A stretch of 5,073 bases of DNA from Bacteroidota bacterium (GTDB taxonomy: Bacteria > Bacteroidota > Bacteroidia > Chitinophagales > Chitinophagaceae), in the NCBI GenBank assembly GCA_023427575.1, contig JAEZAY010000022.1:1-5073 (forward strand), read 5' to 3'. Shown here piece by piece: positions 1 to 5,073 of the stretch (positions within the stretch are counted from its first letter, which is position 1; every line of letters starts with the position of its first letter). The notes under the pieces were generated by a model that saw only the letters and a list, made by a program, of their open reading frames with translations, was not told the origin of the DNA and ran no database searches. The position numbers and the translations under genes were made by a program.

Positions 1-130
1 CTATTATCCCGTTCAAATGATCCCGCGCGACTTTTTGCTGGTGATCACCACCGTATTGATAATTGCTATGGGAGCCTCCTGGTTTCCCGCAAAAAAAGCA
101 GCGATGCAAACGGTTGAACTCAGAAGCTGA
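1..130 (+). CDS. FtsX/LolC-E-type ABC transporter permease, C-terminal end (partial)
   Basis: This is the 3' end of a gene that begins before the window; the frame starts at base 2 and ends at TGA 128-130, giving 42 residues. The visible protein starts YYPVQMIPRDF, continues with a hydrophobic membrane segment (about residues 12-27, LLVITTVLIIAMGASW), and ends FPAKKAAMQTVELRS. A last transmembrane helix followed by a W-F-P-A-[KR]-[KR]-A-type cytoplasmic tail is typical of the FtsX-like permease domain found in LolC/LolE and MacB-type transporters, and the 'YPVxM...DF' lead-in is common in Bacteroidota members. These proteins act in the inner membrane with an ATPase partner, often to release lipoproteins or export substrates. 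With only the tail visible, the substrate and exact subfamily cannot be decided. The gene converges on the transketolase gene, and no clear terminator hairpin is visible in the 21-base gap. Confidence 0.72.
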   Translation, partial: YYPVQMIPRDFLLVITTVLIIAMGASWFPAKKAAMQTVELRS

Positions 131-151
131 ATTCACCCGGATCAAAAAAGA

Positions 152-985
152 TTAATAGTCGCCCAGCGTTTCGGGAACCTGTTCAAGAGCCCGTTTCAGC
201 TGCTCATCGTTGGGAGCAACACCATGCCAGTTATGATCATTTTCCATAAAGTCGATGCCCTTGCCCATAATGGTTTTCATTATTATGGCCACAGGTTTTC
301 CCTTTCCTAATCTCGATTTGGCTTCATTCAGTCCGGCCACAACAGCATCCATGTCATTGCCATCCATTTCCATGGTATCCCAGCCGAAGGCTGCAAATTT
401 CTGGGCTACATCACCCATCCCGATCACTTTATCAGTTGGTCCATCTATTTGCTGACCGTTCAGATCAATGGTGGAAATGAGATTGTCAACCTTATGATGG
501 GTGGCAAACAGGGCTGCTTCCCAGATCTGGCCTTCCTGAAGTTCGCCATCCCCATGGAGCGAAAACACGGTTTGAGGATCGCCATTCAGCTTTTTCGTCA
601 GGGCCGCGCCTATCGCCACGCTCATTCCCTGGCCGAGTGATCCGGATGCGATCCGAATTCCTGGCAGATGCTCATGCGTAGTGGGGTGACCCTGTAACCG
701 GGAATTTATTTTCCTAAAAGTTGCCAGTTCTTTTAAATCAAAATACCCGGCGCGAGCCAAAGTAGAATAATATACCGGAGAGATATGCCCATTCGAAAGA
801 AAAAACAGATCCTCATTTTGGCCATCCATGTTAAAGGCCGGATCATGTTTCATAATGCTAAAATACAGTGCTGTAAAGTATTCCACACATCCGAGCGAGC
901 CGCCGGGATGCCCGCTGGAGCATCCGTGAACCATACGTACAATATCGCGGCGGATTTGTGAAGCAGTTTCTTTGAGATCGGGCAT
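152..985 (-). CDS. tkt: Transketolase, N-terminal (thiamine diphosphate-binding) subunit
   Basis: A 277-residue protein matching only the first half of a full-length transketolase (about 620-670 residues), as in the split transketolases of many Bacteroidota, Firmicutes and archaea. Transketolase moves two-carbon ketol units between sugar phosphates in the cytoplasmic non-oxidative pentose phosphate pathway. Visible motifs are SGHPGGSLG at residues 24-32, LSNGH at 63-67, QGHP at 98-101, the SGSLGQGMSVAIGAAL stretch at 114-129, and the thiamine diphosphate/Mg2+ motif starting HGDGE at 144-148 and closing at Asn176 in IDLNGQQIDG. H251/H254 sit in the HNWHG segment near the end. The pyrimidine-binding and C-terminal domains are absent, so a separate C-subunit is needed for activity. 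None is adjacent: downstream lies the convergent permease and upstream a divergent gene. ATG at 983-985 has no Shine-Dalgarno but sits just below a good -7 element. The sugar specificity is inferred; related split enzymes exist in other sugar pathways. Confidence 0.93.
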   Translation of the reverse strand: MPDLKETASQIRRDIVRMVHGCSSGHPGGSLGCVEYFTALYFSIMKHDPAFNMDGQNEDLFFLSNGHISPVYYSTLARAGYFDLKELATFRKINSRLQGHPTTHEHLPGIRIASGSLGQGMSVAIGAALTKKLNGDPQTVFSLHGDGELQEGQIWEAALFATHHKVDNLISTIDLNGQQIDGPTDKVIGMGDVAQKFAAFGWDTMEMDGNDMDAVVAGLNEAKSRLGKGKPVAIIMKTIMGKGIDFMENDHNWHGVAPNDEQLKRALEQVPETLGDY

Positions 986-1007
986 AATAGTTGTTAAATA
1001 TTGGGCG

Positions 1008-1015
1008 CAAAACTA
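1008..1015 (-). promoter_or_regulatory. Candidate -7 promoter element for the transketolase gene
   Basis: Read on the reverse strand, this is TAGTTTTG, a perfect match to the Bacteroidota -7 consensus TAnnTTTG, followed by CG. Transcription would begin near base 1002, leaving a leader of about 15-20 bases before ATG 985. A -33 TTTG at the usual distance is not evident; the nearest TTG is at 1030-1032, closer than normal. The match and placement are seen directly, but promoter function is inferred. Confidence 0.45.
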
Positions 1016-1056
1016 CATGAATTCTGTTTCAATGATATAGAAGGGTTGTTTTTTTC

Positions 1057-1076
1057 TTTTCCCACATTTGGGAAAA
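1057..1076. repeat. Perfect 8-bp inverted repeat in the divergent intergenic region
   Basis: TTTTCCCA (1057-1064) and TGGGAAAA (1069-1076) are exact reverse complements separated by four bases (CATT). The repeat lies between the divergent transketolase and WecA-like genes, about 60 bases upstream of the inferred transketolase transcription start, where an activator could bind. A T-rich run (1048-1060) leads into it on the forward strand, but no T-tract follows it on either strand in terminator position, so an operator is more likely than a terminator. No regulator gene is present in the window. The repeat is seen directly; the role is inferred. Confidence 0.45.
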
Positions 1077-1213
1077 TCCAGATCTGAACACAATAATGTG
1101 AGGGGTAAAAAGTTTTTAATCCGGAAACAAAGTTTAATTTGCATCCCGGCCAAATTTAACGTTTTGGTTGGATCCAGTTTTGAATTGAAAATTGAAGAAC
1201 CAAAAATCGGCTG

Positions 1214-2341
1214 ATGTTTGATGTTTTACTTTCTGTAATTATTTCTTTCACTATTGCTTTTTTCGCCATTCCGGCAATTATGACAGTTGCGGAACGGAAA
1301 AAGCTTTTTGACATACCCGACGAACGAAAAATTCATCAGACACCGATTCCTTCGCTGGGGGGACTGGGCATTTTTGCCGGCTTTGTCCTGGCCTGCCTGA
1401 TCGTTATCCCTTTTCAGATCGCACCCGAATTCCAGTACTTTTTTGCCGCTGCCATCGTCATATTTTTTCTTGGTTTGAAGGATGATATCCTGGTAATCTC
1501 ACCAATAAAAAAGTTTATTGGTCAGGTGATCGCCGCTTTCCTTATTATATATAAGGGCGGAATCCAGATCGACAGCATGCATGGGTTTATGGGCATTTAT
1601 GAATTGCCCGAAATGTTCAGCCTGATCCTTACCTATTTTACCGTTATCGTAATCATTAATTCTTTTAACCTGATTGATGGAATTGACGGGCTTGCAGGAA
1701 CTTTTGGAGTAATGGCCTGCGTTCTGCTTGGTTTGTATTTCCTGCAGGTTAATTATACCGGGTATTCTATTCTGGCTTTTTCGATGGCCGGAAGCATCGC
1801 CGCCTTCCTGATCTTCAATTTTCAGCCCGCGAAGATCTTTATGGGGGATACAGGATCGATGCTGATCGGAATGGTATTATCAATACTGGTTATTAAGTTT
1901 ATCGATATTTCCCAGTTAAATTCAATCAGCTTTCCGGTGAATGCTTCACCGGCAATCGGATTTACCATTTTGATGGTTCCTTTACTGGATACCCTGCGGG
2001 TTTTTGCCATCAGAATGTATCACCGCCGTTCACCGTTCAGCCCCGACCGGAATCATGTACATCATCTTCTGCTTGACCGGGGCCTGTCACACCGGGCAAT
2101 TACGGTTTTGCTGGCTTCTATTAATTTTTTCTTTGTACTGGCAGTGTTTTCTTTCCGCAATACGGTAGGATGCACCTGGCTGATCATTTCGATCATTGCC
2201 ATATTTTTTGCTGGAATCGCTGCTTTGTATATCGGAAGACCACAGCCCCGCCTGTTTGTTGCAAAAACCTCCGAAAAAGAACATCCCACCACCAAAATTG
2301 TTACGCTTACAAAAGATACCATCCTGGAGCATAAAAACTAA
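1214..2341 (+). CDS. wecA: WecA/TagO-like undecaprenyl-phosphate sugar-1-phosphate transferase
   Basis: A 375-residue multi-pass inner-membrane protein of the polyprenyl-phosphate N-acetylhexosamine-1-phosphate transferase superfamily. Such enzymes transfer a sugar-1-phosphate, usually GlcNAc-1-P from UDP-GlcNAc, onto undecaprenyl phosphate, the first step in building O-antigen, capsule or other surface glycans. Visible landmarks are the first helix (about 1-24), the conserved loop DERKIHQTPIPSLGG at 36-50, the Asp pair GLKDD at 87-91, NLIDGIDGLAG at 152-162, the MGDTGS motif at 210-215, and the basic loop PFSPDRNHVHH at 274-284 carrying the HxHH motif of the WecA branch. Further helices at about 298-313 and 321-341 precede a polar tail. 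The HVHH loop and overall pattern favour WecA/TagO over MraY. No glycosyltransferase, flippase or polymerase gene is adjacent, so the glycan it serves is unknown. ATG 1214 has no Shine-Dalgarno. The symbol marks the family branch, not a proven orthologue, and GalNAc or FucNAc specificity is not excluded. Confidence 0.9.
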   Translation: MFDVLLSVIISFTIAFFAIPAIMTVAERKKLFDIPDERKIHQTPIPSLGGLGIFAGFVLACLIVIPFQIAPEFQYFFAAAIVIFFLGLKDDILVISPIKKFIGQVIAAFLIIYKGGIQIDSMHGFMGIYELPEMFSLILTYFTVIVIINSFNLIDGIDGLAGTFGVMACVLLGLYFLQVNYTGYSILAFSMAGSIAAFLIFNFQPAKIFMGDTGSMLIGMVLSILVIKFIDISQLNSISFPVNASPAIGFTILMVPLLDTLRVFAIRMYHRRSPFSPDRNHVHHLLLDRGLSHRAITVLLASINFFFVLAVFSFRNTVGCTWLIISIIAIFFAGIAALYIGRPQPRLFVAKTSEKEHPTTKIVTLTKDTILEHKN

Positions 2342-2373
2342 TGCGGGTTTGATTTCGCCGAAGCAGCCAGATT

Positions 2374-2389
2374 TAAAATCTAAATTTTA
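2374..2389. repeat. Small A+T-only inverted repeats upstream of frr
   Basis: TAAAAT (2374-2379) and ATTTTA (2384-2389) are reverse complements around CTAA. They overlap a second repeat, AGATTT/AAATCT at 2369-2381. The stretch also carries an imperfect direct repeat, ATCTAAATTTT (2378-2388) and ATCTAATTTT (2391-2400). Such matches arise easily in A+T-rich DNA. The position overlaps the expected -33 region of frr, so this may simply be an A+T-rich promoter. It is too weak and lacks G+C pairs for a convincing terminator of the upstream gene. Confidence 0.2.
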
Positions 2390-2407
2390 TATCTAATTTT
2401 CCCTTTG

Positions 2408-2415
2408 TAGGTTTG
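2408..2415 (+). promoter_or_regulatory. Candidate -7 promoter element for frr
   Basis: TAGGTTTG is an exact match to the Bacteroidota TAnnTTTG consensus and is followed by CA. It lies 18 bases before the frr ATG, giving a leader of roughly a dozen bases. The expected -33 position falls in a very A+T-rich stretch (2371-2400) with T-runs but no clean TTTG. If real, it lets frr be transcribed independently of the WecA-like gene 92 bases upstream. Confidence 0.45.
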
Positions 2416-2433
2416 CAGCCTGAATTCTAATCT

Positions 2434-2997
2434 ATGACGGAAGATCTTAGTCTTATAATCGATTCTGCAAAAGAGACCATGGATAAGGCGATCGCCCATC
2501 TTGAAACAGAACTGATAAAAGTTCGGGCGGGAAAAGCAAATCCAAACCTGGTAGAAGGTTTATTTGTTGATTATTACGGCAATCCGACGCCAATTAACCA
2601 GGTGGGCAATGTTAGCGTGGCCGATGCCCGCACTTTAACCATTCAGCCCTGGGAAAGAAATATGCTTCAGGCAATCGAAAGGTCGATAATTGCCGCGAAT
2701 ATTGGAATTACGCCCCAGAATGACGGGAATATGATCCGGCTTTTCATGCCGCCTTTAACAGAAGAACGCCGCCGCGAACTGGTAAAAAAATCGCAGGGCG
2801 AGGGGGAAAACTCGAAAGTTTCTATAAGAAGTATCCGCCGCGACGCGATGGAGCAGATCAAAAAGCTGCAGAAAAACGGCCTCAGCGAGGATGTTTGCAA
2901 AGATGCCGAAGAAGAAGTGCAGGCTTTAACCGACCGTTACATCGTATTGGTGGACAAACATCTTGCTGCCAAAGAGAAAGAGATCATGACCGTTTGA
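2434..2997 (+). CDS. frr: Ribosome recycling factor
   Basis: A full-length 187-residue protein; the family is usually about 185. With EF-G, RRF splits the post-termination ribosome so its subunits can be reused; it acts in the cytoplasm and is normally essential. The first helix (about 1-30) ends in the signature KVRAGKANPNLVEG at 29-42. A small beta domain follows, containing DYYGNPTPINQVGNVSVADA (46-65), LTIQPWE (68-74), and NDGNMIRLFMPPLTEERRREL (96-116). The long helices of the three-helix bundle then resume, with SIRSIRRDA at 130-138 and LTDRYIVLVDKHLAAKEKEIM at 165-185. Nothing is truncated or substituted in the recognisable signatures. The usual bacterial partner pyrH is not upstream; the neighbour is a WecA-like gene 92 bases away, and a separate candidate promoter precedes frr. 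ATG 2434 gives the standard N-terminus and has no Shine-Dalgarno. Confidence 0.97.
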   Translation: MTEDLSLIIDSAKETMDKAIAHLETELIKVRAGKANPNLVEGLFVDYYGNPTPINQVGNVSVADARTLTIQPWERNMLQAIERSIIAANIGITPQNDGNMIRLFMPPLTEERRRELVKKSQGEGENSKVSIRSIRRDAMEQIKKLQKNGLSEDVCKDAEEEVQALTDRYIVLVDKHLAAKEKEIMTV

Positions 2998-3003
2998 TTT
3001 TCC

Positions 3004-3013
3004 GAACTAGTTC
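3004..3013. repeat. 10-bp palindrome just downstream of frr
   Basis: GAACTAGTTC is its own reverse complement and starts six bases after the frr stop. Flanking bases allow an imperfect hairpin (CCGAA, loop CTAG, TTCCGG with one bulged C) followed after a few bases by a run of six T (3023-3028). It may act as a weak frr terminator. The gap between the hairpin and the T-run makes it a poor match to a standard intrinsic terminator. Confidence 0.25.
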
Positions 3014-3112
3014 CGGTTCTGATTTTTTCCGGATCGGTTTCGGTTATTCCTGGTTGTTTTTTTGATCTTCTTACCGGAATAAATGTATTCTGACTCTTGT
3101 TAATCTAAAGCC

Positions 3113-3862
3113 ATGGCAATCATCAAGCTTTCTGAAACCAGTACCCGGGCCCCCGAAGGCTTTGATAAAGAAGAAACGAAAGCCAAAACGAAAGAAATCC
3201 TGGATGAGCTGGGTGAACTGCAGAACCTGCTCTATGCGCAGAGTAAATTTTCCGTGCTGGTCATCCTGCAGGGACTGGATGCCAGCGGGAAAGACGGCAC
3301 CATCCGGAAGGTATTCGGCAGTCTGAATCCACAAGGTGTTTCCGTTAAATCATTCAAGGTTCCTACCGAGGAAGAAAAATCCTACGACTTTTTGTGGCGG
3401 GTTCATAAGGAAGTGCCCGGAAAAGGAATGATTAAGGTTTTTAACCGCTCGCATTATGAAGATATACTGGTTACCAGGGTACATAAATGGGTAGACGATT
3501 CTACGGCTAAGAAAAGAATGGAAGCCATCAATCATTTCGAAAATCTGATCCGGATTCATAACAATACCCATCTTCTCAAATTCTACCTGCATATTTCCCG
3601 TGAAGAACAACTGGAACGCCTGAATGAACGCATTCACGATCCGGCAAAGCAATGGAAATACAATGAAAATGATTTTACCGAATCCGGATTTTGGGATGAT
3701 TACATGAAAGCCTATGAAGACTGCTTTGAGCATTGCGGTCAGATTCCATGGATGGTTATACCCGCCGACCAAAACTGGTACAAAGAATATCTGATTGCAT
3801 CTTCCCTGCATAAATTACTTAAGAGCCTGGATATGCAATATCCCGGACTAAAGAAAGGCTGA
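3113..3862 (+). CDS. Polyphosphate kinase 2 family protein (polyphosphate:nucleotide phosphotransferase)
   Basis: A 249-residue cytoplasmic P-loop kinase-fold enzyme. PPK2 proteins use inorganic polyphosphate to phosphorylate nucleotides, giving ADP or ATP from AMP or ADP depending on class. The Walker A loop is GLDASGKDGT at 54-63, followed by IRKVFGSLNPQGVSVKSFK (64-82), TEEEKSYDFLWRVH (85-98), and the Walker B-like motif IKVFNRSHYED at 107-117. The lid segment has the basic residues LERLNERIHDPAKQWKY (167-183), and the end includes PWMVIPADQNWYKEY (212-226). Single-domain length and the ASGKDGT/NPQGV/DFLWR pattern resemble class III enzymes, which act on both AMP and ADP; class III is known in the Bacteroidota genus Cytophaga. 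Class assignment by eye is less certain than the family. No ppk1, ppx or phosphate-transport gene is nearby. The gene begins 115 bases after frr; no clean -7 element is visible, the best being TTTG at 3061-3064 with TATTCTG at 3086-3092. Confidence 0.93.
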   Translation: MAIIKLSETSTRAPEGFDKEETKAKTKEILDELGELQNLLYAQSKFSVLVILQGLDASGKDGTIRKVFGSLNPQGVSVKSFKVPTEEEKSYDFLWRVHKEVPGKGMIKVFNRSHYEDILVTRVHKWVDDSTAKKRMEAINHFENLIRIHNNTHLLKFYLHISREEQLERLNERIHDPAKQWKYNENDFTESGFWDDYMKAYEDCFEHCGQIPWMVIPADQNWYKEYLIASSLHKLLKSLDMQYPGLKKG

Positions 3863-3882
3863 GCATCTTTTTCGGCATTGTT

Positions 3883-3892
3883 TTACCGGTAA
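3883..3892. repeat. 10-bp palindrome upstream of the DUF3078 gene
   Basis: TTACCGGTAA is a perfect palindrome, ending three bases before the candidate -7 element at 3896-3903 and so lying inside the core promoter spacer. That position would suit a repressor operator, but a 10-base palindrome can also occur by chance. It is not followed by a T-run, so it is not a terminator for the preceding gene. Confidence 0.25.
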
Positions 3893-3895
3893 TAG

Positions 3896-3903
3896 TAACT
3901 TCG
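3896..3903 (+). promoter_or_regulatory. Candidate -7 promoter element for the DUF3078 gene
   Basis: TAACTTCG matches the Bacteroidota TAnnTTTG consensus at all fixed positions but one (C for T). A possible -33 element, TTCG at 3871-3874, lies 21 bases upstream, near normal spacing. Transcription would start near 3909, giving a leader of about 60 bases to ATG 3969. This excludes ATG 3906 as the translation start if the promoter is real. Confidence 0.4.
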
Positions 3904-3968
3904 CAATGGTCTTTTTGGGGCCGGATTGTCCTAATCTACGCCAGTGTATTTTATCTAAATTGAAACGT

Positions 3969-5024
3969 ATGAGAACTATTCTGATTTTATGTTTTCTTTC
4001 TGCTACCATGTATTGTGTTGCGCAGGATCCCAATATCCGCGGAATTCAGAGAAGTACCGAAAGAAGTTTCAGCGATGATACCGCCCATGTTTCGGGCTGG
4101 CGCAAAGGAGCGGTTATTTCAATTGGTGTGGGTCAGGGAAGCAGTAAGAACTGGGCCGCGGGCGCCGAAAAGTTTTCATTCAATATTGCTTCAAGTGTTA
4201 GCATGTTTGCAAACCTGAAAGACAACAAACTGAACTGGCGAAACACCCTCGATCTCGGTTATGCATTGGTGAATACAACCACCCTGGGTACCCGAAAAAC
4301 AGATGACAAAATTGACCTTTTTAGTAAACTGACTCATGATATTTCACCTGCCCTGAGTTTGGGGGGCGTTGCCAATTTTCGGTCGCAGTTTTATAAGGGA
4401 AGTGATTATGATTATCTCGGCTCCGGGCTTCAGCGTAATACTTCGGGATTTATGGCTCCGGCTTATATCATTTTAGCTCCGGGTATCGACTGGCATCCAA
4501 CGGAATATTTCAGCATTTTTCTTTCGCCCGTTTCAGCCAGGTTTGTAGTTGTAAGTAATGATCCCCGGCGGTATTTATTTCCCAACGGGGTGATTCCCGA
4601 TTCCTTAAAAACACCGGCCTCCGGCGACTACGAGCTTCCGCTATCGGTATTATATGGCGTTGATCCGGATAAAAAAGTCCGTCGTGAAGTGGGTGGTTTT
4701 GCTACGATCAATTTTTTTAAGGAGGTATTTCGCAATGTAACTTACAAATCGAGAATGGACCTGTACTCGAATTATCTCAAAACCAGCCGTTTTGAAATGA
4801 CCGGACCCAATCAGGTAAGGGTTACGAAAGAAGGATCTTCGCCTGAAAAAGTGGATTTGTTCTGGACGAATCTCATAGTAATGAAAGTAAATGATTTTCT
4901 GAACGTAAGTTATGGCCTCGATTTGATATATGACGACGATATCCGGCAGTTTGGCGATAACGGAACTTCAGCGGCCACGCAGTTCCGGTCGCAGCTGAAT
5001 ATTGGTTTTACGGCGCGGTTTTAA
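3969..5024 (+). CDS. DUF3078-like secreted outer-membrane beta-barrel protein
   Basis: A 351-residue protein from ATG 3969. Residues 1-18 (MRTILILCFLSATMYCVA) form a typical signal peptide, with likely cleavage before Gln19. The frame is open further upstream to ATG 3906, but that extension would put 21 polar/basic residues before the signal sequence and overlaps the inferred transcription start, so 3969 is preferred. After cleavage, GWRKGAVISIGVGQGSSKNW (43-62) and WAAGAEKFSFN (62-72) are followed by the family-like TLDLGYALVNT (93-103) and the hallmark RKTDDKIDLFSKL (109-121), characteristic of DUF3078. Alternating hydrophobic/aromatic strands run through the rest, and the protein ends in IGFTARF, a C-terminal Phe like the beta-barrel assembly signal. 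Family function is unknown; outer-membrane location is inferred from the signal peptide, strand pattern and terminal Phe. It lies 106 bases after the PPK2 gene, probably with its own promoter. No TonB-plug motif is visible. Confidence 0.85.
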   Translation: MRTILILCFLSATMYCVAQDPNIRGIQRSTERSFSDDTAHVSGWRKGAVISIGVGQGSSKNWAAGAEKFSFNIASSVSMFANLKDNKLNWRNTLDLGYALVNTTTLGTRKTDDKIDLFSKLTHDISPALSLGGVANFRSQFYKGSDYDYLGSGLQRNTSGFMAPAYIILAPGIDWHPTEYFSIFLSPVSARFVVVSNDPRRYLFPNGVIPDSLKTPASGDYELPLSVLYGVDPDKKVRREVGGFATINFFKEVFRNVTYKSRMDLYSNYLKTSRFEMTGPNQVRVTKEGSSPEKVDLFWTNLIVMKVNDFLNVSYGLDLIYDDDIRQFGDNGTSAATQFRSQLNIGFTARF

Positions 5025-5073
5025 TAGTATCAGGTGGATATCTTGTCAGAATTGCAACTCCGCAGCCTCCTGC

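Noticed and set aside
131..151. Bidirectional terminator between the permease and transketolase genes
   Set aside because: The 21-base gap has an A-run but no inverted repeat with a usable stem.
255..640. Two short forward-strand frames opposite the transketolase gene
   Set aside because: They are complements of conserved transketolase segments and have no family signature of their own.
1134..1166. Promoter for the WecA-like gene (TTAATTTG at 1134-1141, or the region around TTTG at 1163-1166)
   Set aside because: Each candidate departs from the TAnnTTTG consensus and lacks a matching upstream TTTG at normal spacing; the promoter must lie in this intergenic region or upstream but cannot be placed.
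1180..1196. Three copies of TTGAA (1180-1184, 1185-1189, 1192-1196) before the WecA-like start
   Set aside because: Very short units in A+T-rich DNA with uneven spacing; easily due to chance.
2062..2332. Two overlapping reverse-strand frames (86 and 81 codons) opposite the 3' end of the WecA-like gene
   Set aside because: They overlap each other in different frames and sit within a gene identified by strong motifs; neither has a recognisable domain.
3011..3033. Hairpin TCCGG/CCGGA with a T-rich 12-base loop after frr, considered as a terminator
   Set aside because: The T-run is in the loop rather than after the stem, and the stem is only five pairs.
3071..3334. An 87-codon reverse-strand frame across the start of the PPK2 gene
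   Set aside because: Most of it is antisense to the PPK2 N-terminus and P-loop; no motif, and its composition fits a shadow frame.
3350..3811. A 153-codon reverse-strand open frame opposite the PPK2 gene
   Set aside because: It lies wholly inside the well-supported PPK2 coding region, shows no recognisable motif, and is rich in the Phe/Ile runs expected from the antisense of a conserved gene.
5008..5073. A possible gene end on the reverse strand, or a GTG start at 5034 on the forward strand, at the window edge
   Set aside because: All three reverse frames can be read in from the edge and stop within the window, and one would run into the end of the DUF3078 gene. With under 70 bases there is no motif to choose between them.

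Overview
The window looks like chromosomal housekeeping DNA from a member of the Bacteroidota, most likely a Chitinophagia/Sphingobacteriia-type organism. The clues are a transketolase encoded as a separate N-terminal subunit, a DUF3078-type outer-membrane protein (a family I know from Bacteroidota), no Shine-Dalgarno sequence before any start codon, and promoter elements of the Bacteroidota TAnnTTTG type. This placement is inferred from gene families and signals, not from a marker gene.

Layout: (1) bases 1-130 are the last 42 codons of a forward-strand FtsX/LolC-E-type ABC transporter permease. (2) 152-985, reverse strand, is the N-terminal (thiamine diphosphate-binding) subunit of a split transketolase, converging on the permease with a 21-base gap. 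(3) 986-1213 is a 228-base divergent regulatory region with a candidate transketolase promoter and a perfect 8-bp hairpin-type inverted repeat. (4) 1214-2341, forward, is a WecA/TagO-like polyprenyl-phosphate sugar-1-phosphate transferase. (5) 2434-2997, forward, is ribosome recycling factor (frr). (6) 3113-3862, forward, is a PPK2-family polyphosphate:nucleotide phosphotransferase resembling class III. (7) 3969-5024, forward, is a secreted DUF3078-like beta-barrel protein, preceded by a candidate promoter. (8) 5025-5073 has no gene I can assign.

The four complete forward genes are separated by 92, 115 and 106 bases. Candidate -7 elements lie before frr and before the DUF3078 gene, so the block is probably several transcription units rather than one tight operon. 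Their roles (lipid-linked glycan initiation, translation recycling, polyphosphate-driven nucleotide phosphorylation, outer-membrane protein) do not form a pathway. I see no tRNA, rRNA, CRISPR array, insertion sequence, integrase or defence gene. I found no convincing new system. The points most worth a second look are the transketolase N-subunit without an adjacent C-subunit, the inverted repeat upstream of it, and the uncharacterised DUF3078 protein with its start codon correction.
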